64,000 nucleotides of DNA from Lachnotalea sp. AF33-28 (lineage in GTDB: Bacteria > Bacillota > Clostridia > Lachnospirales > Lachnospiraceae), in assembly GCF_003477885.1 (NCBI RefSeq), contig NZ_QUEE01000002.1, positions 124,001-188,000 of the forward strand, given 5' to 3'. Position 1 is the first letter of the stretch, and each line of letters opens with the position of its first letter. A program made the position numbers and the translations under genes. Shown in pieces: positions 40,702 to 47,988 of this stretch. The notes under the pieces are model-generated. The model saw only the letters and a program-made list of their open reading frames with translations. It did not search any database and was not told the DNA's origin.

Positions 40702-41394
40702 ATGAGCAGCAGACGAGTGATGGCAGTCTTTCGCAAACAGCTGAAGGATACGCTGAAGAATAAAGAAGTACTGATACAGTTTCTGATGTTTCCGGTGCTG
40801 TCCGTCATCATGAGCAATGCGATGACGGTGCCGGATATGCCGGCAAATTTCTTTGTCCACATGTTCGCCACGATGTACGTGGGCATGGCGCCGCTAACCT
40901 GCATGTCGGCAGTGATTGCCGAGGAAAAGGAAAAGAATACGCTGCGCGTGCTGATGATGTCTAATGTACGCGGAACCGAGTATCTGCTGGGGCTGGGCGC
41001 ATATGTGCTGGCTGTCTGTATGGCCGGCAGTTTCATCTTCGGGCTTCAGGGGGGATACCGCGGGCTGGAACTGGCCGGATTTATGGGCATTATGTTCTGC
41101 GGCATTCTGACCTCCACAGTCATAGGAGGCGTGATTGGAATCGGCAGCCGGAATCAGATGGCGGCCACATCTGTAACGGTACCGGTTATGATGATCTTTT
41201 CTTTCCTGCCGATGATCGCCATGTTTAACCGGCCGGTGGCTCTGGTATCCAGATGGATTTATACACAGCAGATAAACGATCTGATCAGTAAGAGCGCCGC
41301 AGGCTGGCAGAGCTTTGCAGTCATTGCGGTAAACGCACTTGCGGGGATCACGGCATTCGCTGTGATCTATAAAAAGAGAGGGCTGCTGTTTTAA
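40702..41394 (+). CDS. ABC-2 type transporter permease
   Basis: A 230-residue membrane subunit with six hydrophobic segments and a long N-terminal helix (MAVFRKQLKDTLKNKEVLIQ) lying at the membrane surface, as in ABC-2 exporters. EEKEKNTLRVLMMSNV after the second helix is the coupling segment. ATG 40702 follows GGAAGGAGG. With the ATPase at 39849 it forms an efflux unit, possibly for a peptide or antibiotic, judging only from the LytTR context. Confidence 0.9.
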   Translation: MSSRRVMAVFRKQLKDTLKNKEVLIQFLMFPVLSVIMSNAMTVPDMPANFFVHMFATMYVGMAPLTCMSAVIAEEKEKNTLRVLMMSNVRGTEYLLGLGAYVLAVCMAGSFIFGLQGGYRGLELAGFMGIMFCGILTSTVIGGVIGIGSRNQMAATSVTVPVMMIFSFLPMIAMFNRPVALVSRWIYTQQINDLISKSAAGWQSFAVIAVNALAGITAFAVIYKKRGLLF

Positions 41395-41399
41395 ATACG

Positions 41400-41428
41400 T
41401 TGTCTCATTTCTTCGCATATGCTATGAT
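41400..41428 (+). promoter_or_regulatory. Promoter of GH78-like gene
   Basis: TTGTCT (41400-41405), 17 bp, TATGAT (41423-41428). GTCTC and GAGAC at its edges form a short inverted repeat across the promoter. Confidence 0.55.
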
Positions 41429-41474
41429 GGAGACAAAATAAGAGGTCTGAAACATTGGAAGAAATGAGGAAGAT

Positions 41475-43496
41475 ATGAGAGCGGAGAAAACCAGAACATT
41501 TACCGGCCGCTGGATCACCGGAGATGAATTTTGTTCTCTGGAACCGATCCACGTATTTCACAGACAGCTGGATAAGACGCCTCTGCGTCCGACTGCCTAT
41601 GTGAATAAACACATACTGTTTCGCAGGAAATTCCGGCTTTATGAGCTGCAGCGCTCATGGCTGTATATTTCAGCCGACGACTACTATAAGCTGTACATAA
41701 ACGGGAAGTTTGTGACCCAGGGACCGGCGCCGTCTTACTGGATGCACTACAATTATAATAAGGTGGATGTGACGGATTATCTCATACCCGGCGAGAACAC
41801 GATAGCGGTCCATACCTATTATCAGGGGCTGATCAACCGCGTGTGGACCAGCGGGGATGACAGGCACGGCCTGATTCTGGATTTGGAATGCGGCAAAGAG
41901 GTGGCGCTTTCTTCCGATGAATCCTTTCGGTGTGCCATACACTCGTCCTACAGCGCGATGGGCAGATTCGGATACGATACGCAGTTTGCGGAACGGTATG
42001 ATGCGGGCGCACGGGAAGTCGGCTTTGAACAGCCCGATTTTGACGACAGCTATTGGGAGAATGCGAAATACAGGGAATTTGCGGACTATACGCTGTACGA
42101 ACAGAATACATCCATGCTTGTGTTTGAAGAGATACGCCCTGTTCTGACAGAACGTACGGCACAGGGGTATTTCATCGATTTCGGGAGCAACTATGTGGGA
42201 TACCCGGTGTTTACCGCCAGGGGAGAAAAGAAAACTGCGGTGACCGTACACTGCGGCCAGGAGCTGACACAGGAGAAGGAAGTGCGTTGGCATCTTAGGG
42301 CGAACTGCAATTGCGAGGAAGAGATGGTGCTGTCCGGCGGCTGGGATACCGTGCGCTTCTACGATTATAAATCGTTCCGCTATATGGAACTGATTCTGCC
42401 GGATGGATGCGAGCTGGACGAGAGCTCAGTCTTTCTTCATGCCCGCCATTATCCGTTTGAACTGAAGGTCTCGCCCAATACGGATGATCCGGAGCTGCTG
42501 CGGATTTGGGATCTTTGTGTGCATACGCTCAAATATGGCGCGCAGGAAGTGATTCAGGACTGTATGGAGCGGGAAAAGGGCTTTTATCTCGGGGACGGGT
42601 GTTATACGGTGCTGGCCCACAGCATACTGACCGGTGATGATTCACTGATGCGCAAACTGATCGACGATGCGCTGCGCTCCGCCTTTATCACGGACGGCCT
42701 CGTGACATGCCTGGACTGTTCGTTCATGCAGGAAATTGCGGAATACTCCCTCATGCTTGTGCCGCTGGTGCTGGTATATGACCGGTTATACGGCGAAGAG
42801 GGATTTCTGGAAGAACGGTATGAGGGCCTTATGCGCCTTCTGGAATCTTACCGCCTGCAGTATGAAAACAGTGACGGGCTGTTATCTGATCTGGACAAAT
42901 GGTGTGTGGTGGAATGGCCGCAGCCGTATCGGGACGGCTATGATGTGGATATTACGGAAGGGCAGATCTGCAGAACACCCCATAACGTGATCAATGCCTG
43001 GTATATTGCGGCGGTAAAAGCCTTTAACCGGATATCGGAAAAACTGGGATACGGAATTTACCGGGATACGCAGCTCATGACCCAAAACTATGTGCGTGCG
43101 TTCTACGATGATAAAAAGAAACTGTTCCGGGACAGCACACAGACGGACCACATCAGCTTTCCGTCCAATGCCGTAGCATATGCGTTTGATCTGTGCCCGG
43201 ATGAGGAATGCAGGCAGAACATACTGAAGATGTCGGATGAGAAGGCGGTGACCTCCTCCATGTTCTTCATCACGTTTCCTCTGCTGTTTGGGCTTAAGCG
43301 CCATGGGGAGCTGGAGAGGGTGAAACGGATCCTGCTGCATCCCAAAGCGTGGAAACGGATGCTTTGCGAGGATGCGACCACCACCTTTGAAGGTTGGGGA
43401 AAGGATACGAAATGGAACACATCGCTGTTTCATCTCACGCTAAGCTATGCATCGCTGTTTTTATGCGATGAATTTTGGAACCGGATCGGTGTATAA
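41475..43496 (+). CDS. GH78-like alpha-L-rhamnosidase family protein
   Basis: A 673-residue protein of the bacterial alpha-L-rhamnosidase build. It begins with a beta-sandwich domain (about 1-130: ISADDYYKLYINGKFVTQGPAPSYW), a second beta domain (130-310) and an (alpha/alpha)6 barrel from about 330 (IWDLCVHTLKYGAQEVIQDCMERE, GDGCYTVLA, ending EGWGKDTKWNTSLFH). The MEREKGFYLGDG stretch corresponds to the acidic active-site region of GH78. No signal peptide, so it acts inside the cell. It may release rhamnose, whose fermentation yields 1,2-propanediol, a substrate for the dehydratase operon 4.5 kb downstream; the link is inference. It has its own promoter and terminator. Confidence 0.8.
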   Translation: MRAEKTRTFTGRWITGDEFCSLEPIHVFHRQLDKTPLRPTAYVNKHILFRRKFRLYELQRSWLYISADDYYKLYINGKFVTQGPAPSYWMHYNYNKVDVTDYLIPGENTIAVHTYYQGLINRVWTSGDDRHGLILDLECGKEVALSSDESFRCAIHSSYSAMGRFGYDTQFAERYDAGAREVGFEQPDFDDSYWENAKYREFADYTLYEQNTSMLVFEEIRPVLTERTAQGYFIDFGSNYVGYPVFTARGEKKTAVTVHCGQELTQEKEVRWHLRANCNCEEEMVLSGGWDTVRFYDYKSFRYMELILPDGCELDESSVFLHARHYPFELKVSPNTDDPELLRIWDLCVHTLKYGAQEVIQDCMEREKGFYLGDGCYTVLAHSILTGDDSLMRKLIDDALRSAFITDGLVTCLDCSFMQEIAEYSLMLVPLVLVYDRLYGEEGFLEERYEGLMRLLESYRLQYENSDGLLSDLDKWCVVEWPQPYRDGYDVDITEGQICRTPHNVINAWYIAAVKAFNRISEKLGYGIYRDTQLMTQNYVRAFYDDKKKLFRDSTQTDHISFPSNAVAYAFDLCPDEECRQNILKMSDEKAVTSSMFFITFPLLFGLKRHGELERVKRILLHPKAWKRMLCEDATTTFEGWGKDTKWNTSLFHLTLSYASLFLCDEFWNRIGV

Positions 43497-43500
43497 ATGC

Positions 43501-43545
43501 AGATGAAGAAGGGGTGGCCGCCATGCGGTCACCCCTTCTTCATCT
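43501..43545. terminator. Strong hairpin after GH78-like gene
   Basis: 43501-43521 pairs with 43525-43545 over 21 bp with one G-U pair and a CAT loop. The core is AGAAGGGGTGGCCGC. No long U-run follows. It probably terminates transcription. Confidence 0.72.
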
Positions 43546-43677
43546 GTATATACTATAGCATATTTTCCTGTTTTTTTCAAGTCTTGTATCGGGGGAAACG
43601 TAGGGGTATAATGGGGCTCTGCCTCGCAGAAGATCATCGTGCTGCAGGGCAAATGCACATTCACGGGGAGGCGTTCT

Positions 43678-44220
43678 ATGGAACAGGAAATGTTTGCGGT
43701 GTTAAACAGGCAGAGACAGGAAAATGAGCAGAGAGAGCTTCTGGCATGCAATGACAGCACGGTGCAGTTTGGGCTGACACTGACCGCAGAGGATGCGGCA
43801 GAGCTGACAGCAGCGAGGAATGAGACTTTAAAAAAGTATGAGCGTGTGGAATTCGGAAGGGGGATGCTGGACCGGCTGGTCCTGACTTTTTGTGATTCAG
43901 AGTATATCAGCCAGGATGAGTATCCGGACACACTGGCCGCCTTGCAGGAAATCTTTTATAAGTTTAAGAATGAGTCCAACGACATGCTGACCGATACCGA
44001 GCTGCTGAATTTCATGAAAGAACAGTTTGAGGAGGTATGCAGAGGGGATCTGGACTATCTGGCGGATACCTGTCTGGAGCGTTTTACACGGGCTGTCCGC
44101 GCCGGATACAGAGGGTATGAGAGCTCGGACGGTCTGGGAGATTACGAACAGTTTTCGGAAGAACAGAGATGGGATAAGGAATTGTATCTGCAGGTTCTGC
44201 ACGATTTATGCTGGAGCTGA
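43678..44220 (+). CDS. DUF6323-like protein
   Basis: A 180-residue soluble protein rich in charged helices (FAVLNRQRQENEQRELL, DAAELTAARNETLKKYER, DTLAALQEIFYKFKNE). It resembles the DUF6323 proteins of Lachnospiraceae, which are encoded beside a DUF6179 gene, as here; family numbers are from memory. No catalytic or binding motif is apparent. ATG 43678 follows GGGGAGG. The next gene starts 37 bp on, the same strand. The conserved pairing suggests that the two products act together. Confidence 0.62.
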   Translation: MEQEMFAVLNRQRQENEQRELLACNDSTVQFGLTLTAEDAAELTAARNETLKKYERVEFGRGMLDRLVLTFCDSEYISQDEYPDTLAALQEIFYKFKNESNDMLTDTELLNFMKEQFEEVCRGDLDYLADTCLERFTRAVRAGYRGYESSDGLGDYEQFSEEQRWDKELYLQVLHDLCWS

Positions 44221-44257
44221 ATGGGGCAACCAGTGTGTCAGCGGGAGGGAGAAGCAT

Positions 44258-45112
44258 ATGGACTATACGATGGAAGATCTGCTGCCGATCGTAAAGGAAT
44301 TGGCGGAGAAATATACAGGACGTGAGAGCAGTTCGGTTACCTATGATACGGCGCGCATGCTGATGGATGCAGTCATATACTGTGTGCAGGAAAATGCGGA
44401 TCAGGCGGATGGGGCCGCAGGGGTCCCGGCAGCGCGGTCTGAAATCCCGGCCCGAAAGGCTTACGAAACAGGCTGTGCGCTTGTATTGGAGAAGGCCCAT
44501 CAGGCCAAAGCTGTCTATGAAGAGATACTGGAAGACTATTATGATTATGGCTGCCGCAATTACCGGGATACGGTAGGAAAAGGGATGATGCAGTTCTTCC
44601 TACGCTATGATCCCCGATTCTGTCCGCAGGATCATCTGCTGACGCTGGACTATCCGGCCGCAGGCGCGCTGGGAGATGCGCGCGGCGTTGATCTGATCCT
44701 TAAGTATCTCCGGGCGATCCGCCTTGAGCAGAAATTTCTGGACGCATTTGAAAGGCCGGCGGTGGAATCACTGCTTGAGAGACTGACACCGGATTATCAG
44801 AACAATTATATGGATAATATTGCGCAGGCGGTTCTCTTAGCAGCGATTGGCTGCGGCATCGCACATAAACCTGTGGGGCTGCTTAAGCTGGATCGGGAGG
44901 ATTATGACAGGATCGGTTACTGTCTGGAAGGAAAAAGCGGTGTAGAAACGGAAGCGTGCATCCGCACCGTCATGAATCATTTGCTGGAGACATTCTGCCC
45001 GAAAGAGGATACAATGAAGATATATTTCAGCGTATGCTGCCCTGGCTTTTCGATTCGGATACAGCACGGCCTGCGCCATCATGCGCTGGATAAAGTGTTA
45101 GGAGGGCGGTAA
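44258..45112 (+). CDS. DUF6179-like protein
   Basis: A 284-residue mainly helical protein resembling DUF6179 (LPIVKELAEKYTGRESSSVTY, FFLRYDPRFCPQDHLLTLDYP, ALDKVLGG at the end). The FDPRF-x-P-x-DHLLTLDYP-like stretch at about 115-135 looks conserved. I see no membrane helix, signal peptide or enzyme motif. ATG 44258 has GGGAGGGAG upstream. It follows the DUF6323-like gene and is closed by a 20-bp perfect hairpin terminator, so the two form a complete two-gene operon of unknown function. Confidence 0.65.
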   Translation: MDYTMEDLLPIVKELAEKYTGRESSSVTYDTARMLMDAVIYCVQENADQADGAAGVPAARSEIPARKAYETGCALVLEKAHQAKAVYEEILEDYYDYGCRNYRDTVGKGMMQFFLRYDPRFCPQDHLLTLDYPAAGALGDARGVDLILKYLRAIRLEQKFLDAFERPAVESLLERLTPDYQNNYMDNIAQAVLLAAIGCGIAHKPVGLLKLDREDYDRIGYCLEGKSGVETEACIRTVMNHLLETFCPKEDTMKIYFSVCCPGFSIRIQHGLRHHALDKVLGGR

Positions 45113-45129
45113 ACTTCCTGCATGGTAAG

Positions 45130-45187
45130 AGACGGCGCGTCTTCTTGACAGAATAAGCCGGTCAAGAAGACGCGCCGTCTGAATTTT
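45130..45187 (+). terminator. Perfect 20-bp hairpin terminator
   Basis: 45130-45149 and 45161-45180 are exact reverse complements (core GACGGCGCGTCTTCTTGAC) with an 11-nt loop, followed by GAATTTTTG. Terminates the DUF6323/DUF6179 operon. Confidence 0.88.
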
Positions 45188-45193
45188 TGTAAA

Positions 45194-45267
45194 TTAATTA
45201 GATAAATATAAAAATAGTATTGAAAAAATATTTTCATAGGTGTATAATGCTTATATCTAATTAGATA
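45194..45267 (+). promoter_or_regulatory. Autoregulated promoter of ArsR operon
   Basis: TTGAAA (45220-45225), 17 bp, TATAAT (45243-45248) is a strong promoter. The palindrome TATCTAATTAGATA (45254-45267) starts six bases after the -10, and a related TTAATTAGATAAATA lies upstream at about 45194-45208. Both are likely binding sites of the ArsR-type regulator encoded second in the operon. Confidence 0.7.
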
Positions 45268-45293
45268 ACTATGATATTAAAAGGAGCATTCTT

Positions 45294-45662
45294 ATGGAAA
45301 ATAAGCAAAAGAAGTTTATACAGTACCTTGATAAATCCATGGAATCCTGTGTTAAGCAGGAGCAGCAGCTGATTGCGGACAGCCGCAAGGATGAAGCGAA
45401 CATGATGAAAGTAAAGGCGAATATTTACGATATCTTTAAAAGCATGTTTCAGTTGTCTGTCAAAAATAAGCCCAGGGATCCGGCAGGGATCAGCGAAGCG
45501 TTTTTAAAAAAGCTGGACTCGATCCCACAGAACTGGATGAAATCCTATGATCTGGCCAGGCGCAATCAGGATGCTGTGAAAATCCTGGTGGAGGAGACCA
45601 AGCTGGACACGGTGAAGGAAATCCGAAACGTATTTATGAAAATCTGGGAGGAACAGATATGA
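45294..45662 (+). CDS. Small helical protein co-encoded with ArsR regulator
   Basis: A 122-residue, highly charged, all-helical protein (MENKQKKFIQYLDKSME, QQLIADSRKDEANMMKVKAN, AFLKKLDSIPQNWMKSYDLA). I recognise no named family and no motif. Similar small proteins are found before ArsR-type regulators in Clostridia. Its stop overlaps the regulator's start (ATGA), so translation is coupled and a regulator-partner role is likely. AAGGAGC precedes ATG 45294. Cytoplasmic. Confidence 0.72.
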   Translation: MENKQKKFIQYLDKSMESCVKQEQQLIADSRKDEANMMKVKANIYDIFKSMFQLSVKNKPRDPAGISEAFLKKLDSIPQNWMKSYDLARRNQDAVKILVEETKLDTVKEIRNVFMKIWEEQI

Positions 45663-46222
45663 CGGAAACTGATGCGATCAAATTATTTAAGTGCCTGGCG
45701 GATAAGTCCAGGATGCAGATCCTGAAATCTCTGATTATAGAGGATATGTATGTGGAGCGGCTGGCGGAAAGGCTGGGCCTGACACCGGCGACGATATCCT
45801 TTCACCTGAAAAAACTGGAAGATGCGGGGGCCGTAAAGTCTTATAAAGATCAGTATTATACAATGTATTCCCTGTGCCGTGAGGTATTCATGACGAATAT
45901 CATAGATATCATCAGCGAGGAGTCCGCTTATGCCAGAGAACAGTCGGACCGCGAGGAAGCCTACCGCAGAAAGGTTATAAGCGCCTTTATGGAATACGGA
46001 AGGATAAAATCCATCCCCGCCCAGCGGAAAAAAGAGCATATCCTGCTGGAGGAGATCGCCAAAGCCTTTGAATACGGCAGAGAGTACACGGAGCGGGAAG
46101 TAAATCTCATTATCGCTGATTTTTATGCTGATTTCTGCACGCTCCGGCGGGATATGATCGGCGACGGTCTGCTGACAAGAAAGGACGGGGTGTACCGGAA
46201 AGTGAATCAGGAGAGCCTGTGA
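45659..46222 (+). CDS. ArsR family regulator with DUF2087 domain
   Basis: A 187-residue repressor. Residues 1-85 are the ArsR winged helix (LFKCLADKSRMQILKSLI, LGLTPATISFHLKKLEDAGAV). There is no metal-binding ELCVCDL motif in helix 3, so metal sensing is doubtful. Residues 105-185 match DUF2087 (FEYGREYTEREVNLIIADFYADFCTLRRDM ends this domain, cited in outline), an uncharacterised wHTH-like unit. The palindrome TATCTAATTAGATA in the operon promoter is probably its operator. Confidence 0.87.
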   Translation: MTETDAIKLFKCLADKSRMQILKSLIIEDMYVERLAERLGLTPATISFHLKKLEDAGAVKSYKDQYYTMYSLCREVFMTNIIDIISEESAYAREQSDREEAYRRKVISAFMEYGRIKSIPAQRKKEHILLEEIAKAFEYGREYTEREVNLIIADFYADFCTLRRDMIGDGLLTRKDGVYRKVNQESL

Positions 46223-46256
46223 GGCCGGTCTGGCGGCGGGAAGAACCGCAGGATAT

Positions 46257-46883
46257 TTACTCCTGCGGTATCTCCACGTCGATGAAACGGTCCCTGAAGT
46301 AATATTTCCGGTCGTGTTCCCCAATTTCCCGGAGTATGCGGCAGGGGTTTCCCACAGCCACCACGCCTGCAGGAATGTCCTTAGTGACAATGCTCCCGGC
46401 TCCGATAACGGTATCGTTACCGATGGAGATACCGGGCAGGATGACAGCGCCCGCCCCGATCCAGACATTGCTGCCGATATGAACATCGATATTGTACTGC
46501 AGGCCCTGCCTGCGCAGATGCGGCTCCACCGGATGGCCGGCAGTAGAGATGGTCACATTGGGGCCGATCATCACATAGTCGCCTACATAGATATGACCGT
46601 CATCCACAAGGGTGAGGTTATAATTCGCATACACGTTTCGGCCGAAATGCACGTGTTTTCCGCCGAAATTGGCATGCAGAGGCGGTTCAATATAGCAGTT
46701 TGCGCCTATTGCAGCAAACATGTCCTTTAACATATCCTGACGTTTTTTCTGCTCGGACGGTCTTGTGGCATTAAAGTCATAGAGTTTCTCCATGCAGACA
46801 AACTGTTCTTTCAGTATCCCTTCATCGCCCGGCTGGTAGATCCGGCCCTCGGCCATTCTTATTTTCGCTTCTTCAGAGTTCAT
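46257..46883 (-). CDS. Sugar O-acetyltransferase (maltose/galactoside type)
   Basis: A 208-residue left-handed parallel beta-helix acetyltransferase. The N-terminal maltose-transacetylase domain (MAEGRIYQPGDEGILKEQF) is followed by hexapeptide repeats (NVYANYNLTLVDDGHIYVGDYVMIGPNV, given in outline), the catalytic histidine in STAGHPVEP, and the acetyl-CoA site WIGAGAVILPGISIG. Transfers acetyl groups to sugars, probably for detoxification. AGGAGG precedes ATG 46883. It is convergent with the ArsR operon and probably unrelated to it. Confidence 0.93.
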   Translation of the reverse strand: MNSEEAKIRMAEGRIYQPGDEGILKEQFVCMEKLYDFNATRPSEQKKRQDMLKDMFAAIGANCYIEPPLHANFGGKHVHFGRNVYANYNLTLVDDGHIYVGDYVMIGPNVTISTAGHPVEPHLRRQGLQYNIDVHIGSNVWIGAGAVILPGISIGNDTVIGAGSIVTKDIPAGVVAVGNPCRILREIGEHDRKYYFRDRFIDVEIPQE

Positions 46884-47006
46884 CGTTAAAACCTCCTGTT
46901 GTATGTACTGGCATCCCTATTATACATCAGTACATATATAAATGGAAGCTGTCTGAACTGTTTACAGTTACCGCTTTACAGTTACCGTAAAATTCCCGCG
47001 TATGAG

Positions 47007-47136
47007 AGGGCAGGGTATGGTCCTCATTGGGACGCGCTCTCGCTCCGTGAAGCGCGCAACGGCACTAATGCTGTAAAATACACAGCATAAGTACCGGCGG
47101 GCTTCAAGGATCCCCATGAGGAATATACCCTGCCCT
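47007..47136. repeat. 130-bp multi-stem palindromic element
   Basis: AGGGCAGGGTAT-N2-TCCTCAT-GGG (47007-47031) is repeated inverted at 47112-47136. Inside lie two more hairpins. One is GCGCTCTCGCTCCGTGAAGCGCGC. The other is ACGGCACTAATGCTGT pairing with ACAGCATAAGTACCG. The result is a three-way junction that could form as DNA cruciform or RNA. It abuts a copy of the GTTRCT repeat. Two direct copies of TTTACAGTTACCG (46968-46990) lie just before it. Confidence 0.6.
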
Positions 47137-47178
47137 GTCTTGCGCTGCTTTATCGGTTGCCATGAACAGCAACGTAAG
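47131..47178. repeat. Palindromic repeat half-copy, GTTRCT family
   Basis: GCCCTGTCTTGCGC, GCTGCTTTATCGG and GCCATGAACAGCAACGTAAGG match, in order, segments of the elements at 6530-6590 and 38571-38612. The 13-mer GCTGCTTTATCGG is identical to the reverse complement of the core of the 6530 element. Confidence 0.5.
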
Positions 47179-47278
47179 GTTTACTCCAATTGCCGGCTGT
47201 ATTATAATAAGAAAGTAAGGCGTATTTCGAACCAGCAGGTATCAGAAAAATCCTGCGATATACGGAGGTGCATTATAT

Positions 47279-47563
47279 ATGAACGTTATAGAAAAGCCGG
47301 TATCCATCAACGCGATCAAAAAATTAAACTACACCGGCAGTTACTGCGGCATGCGTTACATGCTGGAGAAAAAAGATGGCCGGATGGCCGCCCATACATA
47401 TCCGGAACCGTTTAATTATGAAAAAACCCCGGAAGAGAAGATCGTCACAAGAGAATTCCCCTTTTCCGAAGAGGGATATGCCCAGGCAATAGAATGGCTG
47501 AACGAGCAATATGCACAGAGGAAAGAACTGTGGGATTCCGTGAAAGGAAAGCTGCTGCCCTGA
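47279..47563 (+). CDS. Conserved-looking small hypothetical protein
   Basis: A 94-residue protein beginning MNVIEKPVSINAIKKLNYTG. It has GMRYMLEKKDGRMAAHTYPEPFNYEKTP and FSEEGYAQAIEWLNEQY, giving an alpha/beta pattern. No family is recognised with confidence and no catalytic motif is seen. ACGGAGG precedes ATG 47279 at good spacing and codon use looks normal, so it is probably a real gene. It stands alone between the repeat elements and the dehydratase leader. Confidence 0.65.
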   Translation: MNVIEKPVSINAIKKLNYTGSYCGMRYMLEKKDGRMAAHTYPEPFNYEKTPEEKIVTREFPFSEEGYAQAIEWLNEQYAQRKELWDSVKGKLLP

Positions 47564-47633
47564 ACATTGCAGACGGACATAACCGCAGCCGTTCCCTTGC
47601 CAAATACCTTCATCAGATTTATAATAAGGTATG

Positions 47634-47735
47634 AATCCACCGGTTCTGGGAAGAGTGCGTTCACGAAGCGTATAGCCGGTGTCCGGTCTCACACTGATAA
47701 TCCCGGGAACACACGGCTGCCGGTGGATTTTGTTT
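47634..47735 (+). terminator. Large hairpin before dehydratase promoter
   Basis: AATCCACCGG (47634-47643) pairs with CCGGTGGATT (47720-47729), with an inner TTCTGGGA/TCCCGGGAA pairing, followed by TTGTTTTTC. It could end the transcript of the small gene at 47279 or be a structured leader; the long loop (76 nt) leaves this open. Confidence 0.5.
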
Positions 47736-47817
47736 TTCGAAAGAGAATCCCGCACACGAGATTCACTTCAAACCGTTTGTGGACTTTTTAGTCTCTGCGG
47801 CGTTTGATCAATAAAAA

Positions 47818-47902
47818 CCACACAAATTAGTGTTGAATTATGTGAGATTGTTGCGAAAAGTGTGTGGATTGGATTGACTTTTTTATGGTTTTGTACTATC
47901 CT
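47818..47902 (+). promoter_or_regulatory. Promoter and inverted repeat upstream of diol dehydratase operon
   Basis: TTGACT (47874-47879), 17 bp, TATCCT (47897-47902) is followed by an 85-bp leader. Just upstream, CCACACA (47818-47824) and TGTGTGG (47861-47867) form an inverted repeat that may bind an activator of the operon. No cobalamin riboswitch features are visible. Confidence 0.5.
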
Positions 47903-47988
47903 ATAAGTATCTGAATACATATGGCGGCACTGTGCGCTGGTTTTAAATTTATGGCACGGTGAGTCCAGGATCGGTAATGGGTGAGAAC

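Noticed and set aside
47564..47988. Cobalamin riboswitch before the diol dehydratase operon
   Set aside because: The conserved B12-box type sequences and core junction could not be found; only hairpins and an inverted repeat are present.
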